A stretch of 64,000 nt of DNA from Prevotella sp. (GCA_017548605.1 JAFYZT010000011.1:34306-98305); one strand, 5' to 3'. Positions 8,414 to 17,980 are shown, numbered from the stretch's first letter. Numbers and translations: made by a program. Notes: generated by a model not told the origin, from the sequence alone.

Positions 8414-10324
8414 TCAGAATTTCAGTGACACACCACCCATGAATGTTGCCCGTGGCATGGGGTATCCGAGGTTGATTTCGTATTCCTGTGCCAGGAGGTT
8501 TTCGCCGCGAACCCACAGACTGACATTAGGTGTGAGAGCATAGGAAGCCGCAAGATTCAGCAGGCAGAAGTTCTCTTTCGTTCCTTCCGAATCCCCTGCT
8601 GGCAATGTCGTGTACAGACCACTGATATATTGCAGTCCCGCATTAACGAGCCATTTACCCTGTCTGAAATCCGCCCCGAGGAATCCCTTGTAGGTGGGTG
8701 CTGCCAACACCTCATGTTCCATGTGTAGGAATGAGTGGTTGGTGTTAACGCTCCAGTGGCGGTCGATGCGCCATGCCGCTTCCAGTTCCAGACCGTAGTT
8801 TTCTATCTCTCCCGTGTTCACGTTACGCGGCTTGCCATCCACCGGCTGTGTCTGAATCATATTGTCGCCATTGATATAGAAGAGGTTCGCACCATAGGTC
8901 AAGTTGTGTATGCCCTGTCCTACACTCACCCGATGTCGCCACGACAGTTCATAGTTCCAGAGGCGTTCAGGTTCCAGTTCCGTGTTTGACGGTGGATAGA
9001 GGAACATCTCACGCATGGTGGGGTTGCGGAAGCCCTTACTCACCATAGCCTTCAATTCACCCTGTGTGATGGGGCGGACAACAACACCCGCCTGCGGTAT
9101 CCATTCCGTTCCTGTGATGGAGTGATAGTCAACGCGCACACCTGCATCGAGGGTCAACCATCCCAGCAGGTCCTGTCGGTAATCGACATATCCTGCAATC
9201 TCATTGCGGTAGGAGCGTCCACTCTGTTTGTTGGGCGTGTCGAGTACCTCACCCGTCGCTTTCGACGTATAGTAGGCACGGCCATAGATATGCTGGTAGT
9301 CGACACCGACGGTCAGTCGTCCTTGGTTAGGCGACAGCATGTCACCGATGACGAACGACTCAAATGCTGATACTCCTGTGAGCGCGTCTTTCGAGCGGAA
9401 ATAGCGTTGTGTGGGATTTTCAGGATTGTCCGTTCCGTCGTCAATCTTATGTCTGCCGAAATTAGAATACACGCTCAAGGCACCGCTCATTCTGTTATAA
9501 TGGTTTTCGAGCGCTGCCGACACCATGCCACGTGTTATCCATTGGTCAGCCGAGAACATCGGCTTTGTGACAGTTCCCGGATATGAAGCGTTGAAATGCG
9601 TGATGTCGGCATCAATATAGGCGTTCCAGTTCGATGAGATATCATATCCGAGTTTCAGGTAACCACCATACTGCTCGAAGCCCATACGCGGCCTGTGATT
9701 GTCCGTCCGTCCGTATTGCGCTGCAACGGTGCTGCTGAACCTGCCGAAGCGTGTCTGATTGGAAGCTTCCGCCTGCACCGTACCATAGCTACCTGCTCCC
9801 AGATTGACATTCGTTGTTACTCCGTTACCGTGCATAGCCCGAGTAACTATATTGAGTACGCCGCCCATGGCATTGCTGCCATAGAGCACCGATGCCGGTC
9901 CACGAAGCACCTCCACGCGGTCGGCCATCAGCGTCTGATAACTGTCGGCAATAGGATGACCGTAGATTCCCTGGTATTGGGGATGTCCGTCGATGAGTAC
10001 CAGTAGCTGACCGGCACCACCTGAGATGCCACGCAGATTGATGCCACCCGCTGCGCCTGTCGAAACGCCGTAGCCCATCATAGAGCGCGATGTGAGGAAG
10101 AGTCCCGGCACCTGTTGCATAGCCGTTGGGAGAACATTCGTCTGGTGTTGTTCTGTGAGTTTATCACGTTGTATGACATTCACCGTCATGGGCAGGTGAC
10201 GTACATCAACAGCATTACGTGTGCCCGTGACCACCACTTCATTCAGATATTGCAGGCTGTCATTCTGCGCCATCACGTTGACGGTTGCAGTTGCTGCAAA
10301 CAACAATAAAAAGATTTTCTTCAT
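8414..10324 (-). CDS. TonB-dependent outer-membrane receptor
   Basis: 636 aa from the chosen start at 10324 (MKKIFLLLFAA); the frame is open upstream without signal-peptide character. Signal peptide ends near VMAQ. The plug domain starts with the TonB box-like 'NEVVVTGTRNAVDVRHLPMTVNVI', has 'LRGISGGAGQLLVLIDG' and 'VEVLRGPASVLYGSNAMGGVLNI', and a 22-strand barrel follows, ending in the aromatic residue Phe (SLKF). It lacks the extra N-terminal carboxypeptidase-like domain of SusC proteins and has no SusD neighbour, so metal chelate or vitamin uptake is more likely than glycan uptake. No riboswitch was seen upstream. Confidence 0.92.
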   Translation of the reverse strand: MKKIFLLLFAATATVNVMAQNDSLQYLNEVVVTGTRNAVDVRHLPMTVNVIQRDKLTEQHQTNVLPTAMQQVPGLFLTSRSMMGYGVSTGAAGGINLRGISGGAGQLLVLIDGHPQYQGIYGHPIADSYQTLMADRVEVLRGPASVLYGSNAMGGVLNIVTRAMHGNGVTTNVNLGAGSYGTVQAEASNQTRFGRFSSTVAAQYGRTDNHRPRMGFEQYGGYLKLGYDISSNWNAYIDADITHFNASYPGTVTKPMFSADQWITRGMVSAALENHYNRMSGALSVYSNFGRHKIDDGTDNPENPTQRYFRSKDALTGVSAFESFVIGDMLSPNQGRLTVGVDYQHIYGRAYYTSKATGEVLDTPNKQSGRSYRNEIAGYVDYRQDLLGWLTLDAGVRVDYHSITGTEWIPQAGVVVRPITQGELKAMVSKGFRNPTMREMFLYPPSNTELEPERLWNYELSWRHRVSVGQGIHNLTYGANLFYINGDNMIQTQPVDGKPRNVNTGEIENYGLELEAAWRIDRHWSVNTNHSFLHMEHEVLAAPTYKGFLGADFRQGKWLVNAGLQYISGLYTTLPAGDSEGTKENFCLLNLAASYALTPNVSLWVRGENLLAQEYEINLGYPMPRATFMGGVSLKF

Positions 10325-10643
10325 CATCAGGTAACTGAGTGTAATTGTATTGAAAAAAGTATTTGCAAAAATAACAAAAAAAAACAGAAGGCAAAAGGAA
10401 AGTTCAATTTTTGGTAAAAAACATACACGAATAACACGAAAAATAACAGGACTACTAATCACAAAGTAGATTTGAATACGTATTTCACGAGTTACACGAA
10501 TAATGTAGAAGAAAGCTACAGGAGCGAGTTAATAGCGAGTTTTTTGTTGAAAGAAAAAGGGAATTGGTTGATTATAATTTGGCAAAACGAACAAAAGCAA
10601 GTATTTTTGCACAAACTTCATTTATATCCAAAAAACAAGCGAT
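10325..10643. other. Divergent intergenic region with ACACGAATAA repeats
   Basis: 319 bp between the receptor (minus) and a small secreted protein (plus). It contains scattered copies of ACACGAATAA-like units (about 10428-10445 and 10486-10503) and the promoter at 10578-10609. No gene was recognised. Confidence 0.55.
10578..10609 (+). promoter_or_regulatory. Promoter of the 10644 gene cluster
   Basis: TTTG (10578-10581), 20-bp spacer, TATTTTTG (10602-10609); the first gene starts 34 bp downstream. Confidence 0.77.
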
Positions 10644-11036
10644 ATGAGAAAAAGACTATTTTTATTGAGTTTGCTTAGCGTGCTGACTTTCGGGATGAAA
10701 GCTGCCGACTATGACTATCTGGTATTCACGCTGACCGACGGCACCACCCAAAGCATTGCCGCCACGGGAACGAGTATCAGTTATTCCGATGGTACGTTGA
10801 CCGCCACCAACGGAACAAGCACCGTCACCATCCCGCTGACAAGTATTGCGAAGATGGCCTTTTCCGATGACCCAGGCACTACCAGTATCGTTTCTATTGA
10901 TGCGGATGCTCTTTCGATGGACACAAGTGCCATTGTGTACGACCTTCAAGGTCGACAAGTACCCAAAGAGCAGTTACATCCAGGTATATATATTGTGAAG
11001 ACCGGCACGAAAGCTTATAAAATTGCAGTAAGATGA
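10644..11036 (+). CDS. Small secreted protein with type IX-like C-terminal tail
   Basis: 130 aa. A signal peptide (MRKRLFLLSLLSVLTFGMKA) is followed by a short beta-rich domain ('YLVFTLTDGTTQSIAATGTSISYSDGTLTATNG'). The end, 'AIVYDLQGRQVPKEQLHPGIYIVKTG', is like the C-terminal sorting domain of type IX secretion cargo in Prevotella. The beta domain resembles residues 20-75 of the next protein (TYQFPATQ...MTYSDGTTLTIMGK), so the two may share a binding fold. Its stop codon overlaps the next start (ATGA), pointing to translational coupling. Function unknown. Confidence 0.82.
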   Translation: MRKRLFLLSLLSVLTFGMKAADYDYLVFTLTDGTTQSIAATGTSISYSDGTLTATNGTSTVTIPLTSIAKMAFSDDPGTTSIVSIDADALSMDTSAIVYDLQGRQVPKEQLHPGIYIVKTGTKAYKIAVR

Positions 11037-13003
11037 AAAAGATATTCATTTCATTCATGGCTCTCGTTTTCACTTCCGTGGCCATGTCTCAGACCCTGAA
11101 TGTGCAGGTAGGTAGCGTGACCTACCAATTTCCCGCCACGCAGACGGGCGATATGACCTATTCCGACGGCACCACGCTGACCATTATGGGTAAGACGTTT
11201 GCCGTGAGCGACATCGACGGCATGACTGTTGATGAAAGCGAGGTGACTGACAACACTGTAAGTGTGAACTACAGTGGTAGCACCGCCTCGGTGGTTATCG
11301 CCGGTAATGTGGCGCAGTATCTCACCCCTGCTGTGAGCGGTGCCCACGTGTCGATAGCCCAGAGCGACGACCTGGCCGAAGAAATCACCTATACATTGAG
11401 CGGCAATAGTAGTGATGGCGAGTTTTACATGTCGGGTAGCTACAAGGCCACCGTAGAGTTGAACGGCCTGACGCTGACCAACAGCAGTCCCGTGTATAGC
11501 GGTGCCGCCGTGCATATCCAAAACGGCAAGCGTATCAAGGTAAAGGTATGCAACGGAACAGAGAACACCCTGACCGATGCCTCCAGCGGTTCGCAAAAAG
11601 GCTGTCTGTATGTGAAGGGCCATGCCGAATTTGCACAGAAGGGCACACTGAACATTACGGGCAAGGTAAAGCACGGTATCAAGACCGGCGAATATATGAC
11701 CTTGAAGAATGCCACGCTGAACATCACGTCGGCCGTTGGTGACGGTATCAACTGCGCTCAGTTTTTCCTGATGGAAAGCGGAACAGTGAACATCAACGGC
11801 ATCAGTGACGACGGTATACAGTGCGACCTTGATGGTAATGCTTCCACCGGCGAGACCTCCGACCATGAGGATGAGGACAGCGGAAATATATACATTCTGG
11901 GAGGCACACTGAACATCGCTGTCACTGCCAATGCCGCCAAGGGCATCAAGGGTGAAGGCGACATGACTATCGGCGGCGGCACCCTCACCGTGACCACCAG
12001 CGGCGGCGGTGTGTGGGACAGCGACAAATCGAAGACCAAGGCCTCAGCCTGCTTAAGTGCTGACGGCAACATGGTGATCAGCGGCGGCACCCTCGATCTG
12101 ACCAGTACGGGAGCAGGGGGCAAGGGCATCAATGTTGACGGCACATTGTCTGCCACAGGTGGCAACGTTACCATCCATACCTACGGCCAGGCTGTAGTGG
12201 CCTCGTCGAGCGGTGTCCTCTCTATCGTTACCAGTTCGCAACAACTGGAACATTACAGCAGCGACTACAAATCATCGCCAAAGGGTATCAAGGTAGATGG
12301 AGCCCTCACCATCAGCGGTGATGCCATTATCAGTGTCACCACCACGGGTGCCGGTGGAGAAGGTATTGAGAGCAAGCACAGCATCACCATCAACGGCGGT
12401 CAGACCACGGTGAACACCTCTGACGACGGTATCAACGCCTCGTACACCACTATAAATGGCACCAAGACCGGTACAGGTGATTTGACTATCAACGGGGGAA
12501 TGGTATATGCCCGTTCGACGGGCAACGACGGCATCGACGCCAACGGCAACTGCTATATCAAGGGCGGTCTGGTGTACGCCATCGGTACCGGTACTCCCGA
12601 AGTGGCCATCGATGCCAACAGCGAAGAGCAGAAGAAACTATACGTGAGTGGAGGTACATTGGTGGCCATAGGCGGTCTGGAGCGCGGTGCCAATCTTTCA
12701 CAAGCATGCTACTCCACCTCATCGTGGTCCAAGAATACCTGGTATGCGATGAGTTACGGTGGTGAGACCTTCGCTTTCAAGACTCCTGCAAGTGGTGGCA
12801 ACACACTTGTCGTTTCGGCCTCGACGCAGCCTACCTTGAAAAAGAATGTAAATGTGAGCGGCGGTACGACCATTTTCGACGGTGTAGGTGTTATTAACGG
12901 AACTATCACCGACACGAGTTCTACCACCACCGTTTCGCTCTCGTCATATACCGGTGAAGGTGGTGGTGGTCCTGGACCTGGTGGCGGTGGATGGCCGTGG
13001 TAA
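11033..13003 (+). CDS. Secreted Cthe_2159-type carbohydrate-binding beta-helix protein
   Basis: 656 aa with signal peptide. After an N-terminal domain like that of the upstream small protein, residues ~85-610 contain many 'L-N-I-T/S-G-G-T-L' turns (for example 'GTLNITGKVKHGIKTGEYMTLKNATLNIT', 'DLTINGGMVYARSTGNDGIDA'). This is the signature of the right-handed beta-helix family first described for the polysaccharide-binding protein Cthe_2159, which binds cellulose and acidic pectins. The tail is Gly/Pro-rich and ends in WPW, which is unusual. No catalytic motif is visible, so I call a polysaccharide-binding surface protein. The two-component system that follows may regulate it. Confidence 0.83.
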   Translation: MKKIFISFMALVFTSVAMSQTLNVQVGSVTYQFPATQTGDMTYSDGTTLTIMGKTFAVSDIDGMTVDESEVTDNTVSVNYSGSTASVVIAGNVAQYLTPAVSGAHVSIAQSDDLAEEITYTLSGNSSDGEFYMSGSYKATVELNGLTLTNSSPVYSGAAVHIQNGKRIKVKVCNGTENTLTDASSGSQKGCLYVKGHAEFAQKGTLNITGKVKHGIKTGEYMTLKNATLNITSAVGDGINCAQFFLMESGTVNINGISDDGIQCDLDGNASTGETSDHEDEDSGNIYILGGTLNIAVTANAAKGIKGEGDMTIGGGTLTVTTSGGGVWDSDKSKTKASACLSADGNMVISGGTLDLTSTGAGGKGINVDGTLSATGGNVTIHTYGQAVVASSSGVLSIVTSSQQLEHYSSDYKSSPKGIKVDGALTISGDAIISVTTTGAGGEGIESKHSITINGGQTTVNTSDDGINASYTTINGTKTGTGDLTINGGMVYARSTGNDGIDANGNCYIKGGLVYAIGTGTPEVAIDANSEEQKKLYVSGGTLVAIGGLERGANLSQACYSTSSWSKNTWYAMSYGGETFAFKTPASGGNTLVVSASTQPTLKKNVNVSGGTTIFDGVGVINGTITDTSSTTTVSLSSYTGEGGGGPGPGGGGWPW

Positions 13004-13072
13004 AAAAGGGTAAAAAGGTAAAAAAGTAAAAGGGTAAAAAGGTGAAGGTGTAAAAGGAGGTAAAAGAGGAAG
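13004..13072 (+). repeat. GGTAAAAA tandem array
   Basis: Units of GGTAAAAA/AGTAAAAGG directly after the beta-helix gene. The same family lies at 15046-15178 and 18606-18682. Confidence 0.7.
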
Positions 13073-13080
13073 TTTAAGAG

Positions 13081-13131
13081 GAAGTTAAAAGGGAAGTTAA
13101 GCACTTCGTGCTGGAAAATAGCTTTGAAGGG
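13081..13131 (+). repeat. 51-bp direct repeat flanking the LytS/LytTR pair, left copy
   Basis: 51 bp that includes GGGAAGTTAAGCACTTCGTG and the hairpin AGCAC-TTCG-TGCT. It is identical to 15091-15141 except for two bases. The two copies bracket the histidine kinase and response regulator genes. Confidence 0.82.
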
Positions 13132-13162
13132 TTAAGAAGTAAAGAAGAAAGGAATAGGAAAT

Positions 13163-14302
13163 ATGCAGTGGATGAAAAATCAGTCTCGTCAGGAGAATGT
13201 GATATACTTGGTAGTTTGGGGTGTGCTTTTTGCTGCCCCGCTACTAAGTCTTTATGTCCGTTCGGTGAGTGACCAGTCCATTCCTTTTGATTGGTCAGAA
13301 GTCTTCATGGTTTGGCGTCGTTTCGCCGTTTTCCTTTTGTTGTTTCTCATCCACAACTTCCTATTGGCTCCCTTGTTGGTACATAAGCACCGGAGGTTGT
13401 TATATTTCTCTTTTGTTGCCGTCATTTTGTCGGCCTTCGTCATATACCAATGCAGCAGCCGTCCTGACCGCAAGGAAATAATGCGTAGGATGCCGCCCTT
13501 TATGGAGCAACGCGACAGTCGTGCAAGCGAGTCAAGTGACAGAGGTCCTACTGCGTCGAGCGAGCGCCCACCATTTGCTTTCCGTCGCCACCTACCGCCA
13601 CCCATCATCGGCGAGCGCGACATTCTGGCCGTCATGATTCTTCTCTTGATGTTTGGTGCCAACCTCGGCATGAAATTTTATTTCCGCAGCCGCAACGACC
13701 GCAAGAAATTGTTGGAGTTGGAGAAGCAGAACCTGGAGCAGCAATTGGTGTATCTGCGTTATCAGATCAACCCCCATTTTTTCATGAACACGCTGAATAA
13801 TATCCACGCCTTGGTGGACATCGACCCTCAGAAAGCCCAAGCTACTATCCTGGAGTTGTCGAAGATGATGCGTTTCGTGCTGTACGAAGGCGATAAGCGT
13901 GACGTGTCGCTTAGCCGCGAGATGGAATTTCTTCGTACCTATATACACCTGATGCAGTTGCGATACACCGACAAGGTGAGTATCAACGTAGACTTGCCCA
14001 CTGAGGTGCCTGACAAGAGCATTCCCCCGTTGCTGCTCATTTCGTTTATCGAGAACGCCTTCAAGCATGGTGTGAGTTATCAGCACGAATCGTTCATCGA
14101 GGTAAAGGCCTCTGTAGAAGATGACCATCTGCTTTTCCACTGCCGCAATTCCAAGGTAGAGAAGTCGAATGAGGAGAAAGGCGGCGTCGGCCTTGCCAAT
14201 GTCAAACAGCGTCTGGATTTGCTATATGACGACCGTTACACGTTGAATATCGACGACGGTCAGGACGAATACAATGTTGAATTAACCCTTCCACTATTAT
14301 GA
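13163..14302 (+). CDS. LytS/YehU-type sensor histidine kinase
   Basis: 379 aa. Four predicted membrane helices (about residues 12-32, 52-72, 79-97 and 153-171) with a Pro/Arg-rich loop between helices 3 and 4, then a His_kinase domain. The phospho-acceptor is His205 in 'YQINPHFFMNTLNNIHALV'; the GHKL ATPase has 'FIENAFKHG' and 'GVGLANVKQRL'. It lacks a periplasmic ligand domain, so it probably senses a membrane or envelope signal. Its stop overlaps the response regulator start by 4 bp, a tight pair. The adjacent secreted beta-helix cluster is a plausible target. Confidence 0.92.
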   Translation: MQWMKNQSRQENVIYLVVWGVLFAAPLLSLYVRSVSDQSIPFDWSEVFMVWRRFAVFLLLFLIHNFLLAPLLVHKHRRLLYFSFVAVILSAFVIYQCSSRPDRKEIMRRMPPFMEQRDSRASESSDRGPTASSERPPFAFRRHLPPPIIGERDILAVMILLLMFGANLGMKFYFRSRNDRKKLLELEKQNLEQQLVYLRYQINPHFFMNTLNNIHALVDIDPQKAQATILELSKMMRFVLYEGDKRDVSLSREMEFLRTYIHLMQLRYTDKVSINVDLPTEVPDKSIPPLLLISFIENAFKHGVSYQHESFIEVKASVEDDHLLFHCRNSKVEKSNEEKGGVGLANVKQRLDLLYDDRYTLNIDDGQDEYNVELTLPLL

Positions 14303-15045
14303 TTAGAGTTCTTGCCATCGATGATGAACCTTTGGCTCTTCAACAGTTAGTTGCCTATATCAACAAGGTGCCCTACCTGACGTTGGTCGGTCAGTGCCAG
14401 AGTGCCCTTGAAGCCCATCGTATTTTGGAGCGTGACACAGTTGATGCCATTTTCTGCGACATTAACATGCCCGACCTGAACGGCATGGACTTTGTGAAGA
14501 CGCTGGCTGCACCACCCCTTGTCGTTTTCACCACCGCCTATTCGGAATATGCCGTGGAAGGTTTTAAGGTGAACGCCGTGGACTACCTATTGAAGCCCTT
14601 CGGCATGCAGGACTTCCAACGTGCCGCCCAAAGATTGAAGGAGCGACTTTCTGCGGTACCATCCGGACAAGAGACTACGTCACAGGATGATAATCTCTTT
14701 ATCAAGACGGATTACCGTATTGTAAAGGTAAGCATCGGCGACATCGTCTATGTGGAGGGCATGAGTGAATACCTGAAGATATGGGTGACGGGGCAGGCTA
14801 AACCCCTTATCACCCTTTTGTCGATGAAGAAGATGGAAGAGCGGTTGCCCGATACGTTCATGCGCATCCACCGTTCTTACATCATCAACCTGACGAAGAT
14901 TCAGGAAGTGAACAAGAACCGTGTGATGTTGCAGCCCGTGGTGACAGATGGTCCTCGCGAGAGCATCAGTCTGCCCATTGGCGATTTGTATAAGGAGGCA
15001 TTCCAAGGGTATATTGAAGGGAAGTTTTTAGGGAAAAAGACTTGA
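14299..15045 (+). CDS. LytTR-family response regulator
   Basis: 248 aa. The receiver domain (1-120) has acidic residues Asp8/Asp9, phospho-acceptor Asp54 in 'IFCDINMPDLNG', Thr in 'VVFTTAYSEYA' and Lys in 'DYLLKPF'. The C-terminal LytTR DNA-binding domain covers ~145-240 ('IVKVSIGDIVYVEGMSEYLKI...FMRIHRSYIINL'). It starts within the kinase stop codon. LytTR regulators usually bind paired direct repeats upstream of target promoters; I did not identify such sites with confidence. Confidence 0.94.
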   Translation: MIRVLAIDDEPLALQQLVAYINKVPYLTLVGQCQSALEAHRILERDTVDAIFCDINMPDLNGMDFVKTLAAPPLVVFTTAYSEYAVEGFKVNAVDYLLKPFGMQDFQRAAQRLKERLSAVPSGQETTSQDDNLFIKTDYRIVKVSIGDIVYVEGMSEYLKIWVTGQAKPLITLLSMKKMEERLPDTFMRIHRSYIINLTKIQEVNKNRVMLQPVVTDGPRESISLPIGDLYKEAFQGYIEGKFLGKKT

Positions 15046-15178
15046 AAGGGTAAAAAGGTATAAAGGGAAGTTAAAAAGGAAGTTAAAGGGGAAGTTAAAA
15101 GGGAAGTTAAGCACTTCGTGCTGGACAATAGCGTTGAAGGGGAAAGGGTAAAAAGGTAAAAGAGTAAAAAGGTAAAGG
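15046..15178 (+). repeat. Mixed GGTAAAAA and GGAAGTTAAA array
   Basis: Downstream of the response regulator a GGTAAAAA block, a GGAAGTTAAA block, the right copy of the 51-bp repeat (15091-15141) and another GGTAAAAA block follow one another up to the terminator. Confidence 0.7.
15091..15141 (+). repeat. 51-bp direct repeat flanking the LytS/LytTR pair, right copy
   Basis: Two mismatches to 13081-13131, same orientation; contains the AGCACTTCGTGCT hairpin. Confidence 0.82.
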
Positions 15179-15200
15179 GGCTGCATGCGCAGCCCCTTTA
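15173..15200. terminator. Terminator between response regulator and uronate isomerase genes
   Basis: 12-bp perfect stem TAAAGGGGCTGC with an ATGC loop, between convergent genes. Confidence 0.8.
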
Positions 15201-15291
15201 CTTATTGTTATTTCATCAGCTTCCATATAGAAAGATTTATCTTCATTATTGGTGTTCCGACGTAGGGAAGCTTCGTTCCTGTTCACATACT

Positions 15292-16695
15292 TTAGTAGAA
15301 CTTGAAGTAGCGACGGGCGTTATTGTAGGAGATGTCTTCGACCATACGGGCGAGAGATTCCATGTCGTCGGGTAGCAGTCCACGCTCCACATCATTGCCA
15401 AGGAGGTTACAGAGCAGACGGCGGAAATACTCATGGCGCGGGTAGCTGAGGAAGGAACGCGAGTCGGTGAGCATACCTACAAAGCGGCTGAGCAGTCCGA
15501 GGACGGAGAGCGCATTCATCTGTCGTGTCATGCCGTCGAGCTGGTCGTTAAACCACCATCCCGAGCCGAACTGAATCTTACCGGGGCACGAGCCGTCCTG
15601 GAAATTGCCGAGCATGGTAGCGATGACCTCGTTGGCACAGGGGTTGAGCGTATATATGATGGTACGGGTGAGTTTTCCCTCCGCATTCAGGTGGTTGAGG
15701 AAATGACTCATGGCCTGTGCCGTGTTGAATTCGCCGATGGAGTCGAAACCCGTGTCCGGGCCGAGACGGTCGAACATCAGGCTGTTGTTATCGCGTATGG
15801 CTCCATAGTGGAACTGCTGCGTCCAGTCGGAAGCATGGTCCATCTCCGCCATGATGGTGAGGAAGCAGTGTTTATACTGACGTGTCTCATCCACGGACAA
15901 GCATTGTCCGCGCATGGCTTTCTCGAAGATGGTCTCTATCTGTGAGTCGGTGTACGGCTCATCGTAAAACTCCTCTATACCATGATCGGAGAGACGGCAA
16001 CCGTTCTTCTGAAAGAAATCGTGGCGTTTCTGCAGCGCATCGACCATATCCTTGAACTTGACGATATCAACGCCCGACACCTCTGCCAGTTGCCTTACAT
16101 AGTCAGCAAAATCGGGTTTTTCGATATTCATCGCCTTGTCGGGACGCCAAGCCGGAATCATCTTCACCTCGAAACCGCTCTCACGTGTCATCTTATGGTA
16201 GCGCAGGTCATCAACAGGGTCGTCGGTGGTACACACACATTCCACATTGTAACGACGCATGAATCCACGTGCCGTATATTCCGGCAGTTGCAGTTTCTCG
16301 TTGCACTCATCAAAGATTTCGCGAGCCGTTTTCGGCGACAGCAGTTTATTGATGCCGAAGGCCGTCTTCAGTTCAAGGTGTGTCCAATGGTAAAGCGGGT
16401 TGCGGAAGGTGTATGGCACCGTCTCCGCCCATTTCTCAAATTTCTCCCAATCGGAAGTGTCTTTTCCCGTGCAGTAACGCTCATCGACACCATTGGTGCG
16501 CATGGCACGCCACTTGTAATGGTCGCCGCCGAGCCACACCTCTGTGATGCTCTTGAACTTGTGGTCATCAGCCACCATCTGCGGTATGAGGTGGCAGTGG
16601 TAGTCGATAATGGGCATTTTAGCCGCATGGTTGTGGAACAGTTCCTGCGACGTTTTTGTTTCGAGCAGGAAATTTTCGTCCATAAATTTTTTCAT
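15292..16695 (-). CDS. uxaC: Glucuronate/galacturonate isomerase
   Basis: 467 aa metal-dependent isomerase that turns D-glucuronate into fructuronate (and galacturonate into tagaturonate), the first step of hexuronate breakdown in the cytoplasm. The N-terminal 'PIIDYHCHL' carries the HxH metal ligands of the amidohydrolase superfamily; 'PLYHWTHLELKTAFGI' and 'CTTDDPVDDLRYH' are typical of UxaC. Full family length. No other uronate pathway gene is next to it. A TACCTTTG element on the minus strand at 16734-16741 is its likely -7 promoter box. Confidence 0.95.
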   Translation of the reverse strand: MKKFMDENFLLETKTSQELFHNHAAKMPIIDYHCHLIPQMVADDHKFKSITEVWLGGDHYKWRAMRTNGVDERYCTGKDTSDWEKFEKWAETVPYTFRNPLYHWTHLELKTAFGINKLLSPKTAREIFDECNEKLQLPEYTARGFMRRYNVECVCTTDDPVDDLRYHKMTRESGFEVKMIPAWRPDKAMNIEKPDFADYVRQLAEVSGVDIVKFKDMVDALQKRHDFFQKNGCRLSDHGIEEFYDEPYTDSQIETIFEKAMRGQCLSVDETRQYKHCFLTIMAEMDHASDWTQQFHYGAIRDNNSLMFDRLGPDTGFDSIGEFNTAQAMSHFLNHLNAEGKLTRTIIYTLNPCANEVIATMLGNFQDGSCPGKIQFGSGWWFNDQLDGMTRQMNALSVLGLLSRFVGMLTDSRSFLSYPRHEYFRRLLCNLLGNDVERGLLPDDMESLARMVEDISYNNARRYFKFY

Positions 16696-16751
16696 GATTT
16701 GTTGTTTTAATAGATTTGTTGAATAAGTTTTTGCAAAGGTAAGGAAAAAAT

Positions 16752-16820
16752 GTAAGATTAGAAAATTAAAAAATTAAAAGATTAGAAAATTAAAAGAATA
16801 GAGGATTAAAAGAATAAAAA
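16752..16820 (+). repeat. GATTAAAA-type array between uxaC and asparaginase genes
   Basis: Units of GATTAGAAAATTAAAA in the divergent spacer, just upstream of the uxaC promoter box. Confidence 0.7.
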
Positions 16821-16842
16821 CGGTGGTATTGGGTTTGATTAT

Positions 16843-16873
16843 TTTGCAATTAGAAAAAAATGGATTATATTTG
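16843..16873 (+). promoter_or_regulatory. ansA promoter
   Basis: TTTG (16843-16846), 19-bp spacer, TATATTTG (16866-16873), about 30 bp before the start codon. Confidence 0.78.
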
Positions 16874-16902
16874 CAAAAATATAAGGGAAGATAAAAGGAT
16901 AT

Positions 16903-17979
16903 ATGAGTGATTCCATGAACAAGAATAACGCAAAGAGTATCCCACCCCGCCGGACAGGGAAGGTGCTGCTGATATATACCGGCGGTACGATAGGCATGGG
17001 CTGCAATCCCCAGACTGGAGCCTTAGAGCCTTTAGACTTTGCCCATCTTGCCCAGCGCATGTACGAATTCCGTTATTTGCATGTAGGGTTCGACACCTAT
17101 CAGTTCTCGCCCCCTCTGGACTCCTCCGATGTCCGTCCGCTTGAGTGGGCCCATTTGGTGGATATCATCTCACGCCGCTATGACGAGTATGATGGTTTTG
17201 TCATATTGCACGGCACAGACACCATGGCCTATACAGCCTCCGCCTTGTCGTATATGTTGGAGAACCTGACAAAGCCCGTCATCCTGACTGGTTCGCAGTT
17301 GCCGATAGGACAGTTGCGCACCGACGGCAAGGAAAATCTGCTGACAAGCATCGAGCTGGCTGCCACCGTTGGCGAAGACGGTTATCCGAAAGTACCCGAG
17401 GTATGTATCTATTTCGGAGGCAAGCTGTTGCGCGGTAACCGTTCCACGAAACGCTCCGCCGACGGTTTTAACGCCTTCGACACCTTCAACTATCCACACT
17501 TGTGTGATGCCGGTGTAGACTTCACTTTTCACGACCATCATATCCTGCGACCTGACTACCAACGCGCCATGGTGCCACACATGGTGATGGACACGAACGT
17601 TATTGTCTTTTCACTTTTCCCAGGCATAGAAGAGCACCTGTTCCGTCATATTCTGGATGCTCCTGAGTTGCGCAGCATCGTCATGCGCACCTTCGGTAGC
17701 GGCAATGCACCCCAGGCACCCTGGCTCATGCGCTTGTTTGAGTCCGCCGCCCGTCGTGGGGTAATCATCGTAAACATCAGCCAATGTGTGACCGGTCGTG
17801 TGTCCATGTCGCGCTACGACACCGGTTACCAGTTGCAGAATGCCGGTGTAGTGAGTGGCCACGACAGTACTGTGGAGGCTGCCGTAACGAAGCTGATGCA
17901 TCTGCAAGGCCGTTATGAGGATCCTGACACCATCCGTGCGATGATGAACAGAAGTTTGTGTGGAGAAATAAGCGTGTAG
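16903..17979 (+). CDS. ansA: Type I L-asparaginase
   Basis: 358 aa cytoplasmic amidohydrolase, asparagine to aspartate plus ammonia. The first catalytic Thr lies in '[10 protein letters not shown]' and the second in '[15 protein letters not shown]'; Lys in '[12 protein letters not shown]' completes the site. It has no signal peptide, consistent with type I. It is somewhat longer than E. coli AnsA because of an extra N-terminus ([11 protein letters not shown]); a start at the internal Met5 is possible. A CCCTCC/GGGAGG palindrome follows the stop. Confidence 0.93.
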   Translation: MSDSMNKNNAKSIPPRRTGKVLLIYTGGTIGMGCNPQTGALEPLDFAHLAQRMYEFRYLHVGFDTYQFSPPLDSSDVRPLEWAHLVDIISRRYDEYDGFVILHGTDTMAYTASALSYMLENLTKPVILTGSQLPIGQLRTDGKENLLTSIELAATVGEDGYPKVPEVCIYFGGKLLRGNRSTKRSADGFNAFDTFNYPHLCDAGVDFTFHDHHILRPDYQRAMVPHMVMDTNVIVFSLFPGIEEHLFRHILDAPELRSIVMRTFGSGNAPQAPWLMRLFESAARRGVIIVNISQCVTGRVSMSRYDTGYQLQNAGVVSGHDSTVEAAVTKLMHLQGRYEDPDTIRAMMNRSLCGEISV

Positions 17980-17980
17980 A

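Noticed and set aside
10325-10643. Possible riboswitch ahead of the TonB-dependent receptor
   Set aside because: No cobalamin, TPP or other aptamer blocks were found; only ACACGAATAA-like repeats.
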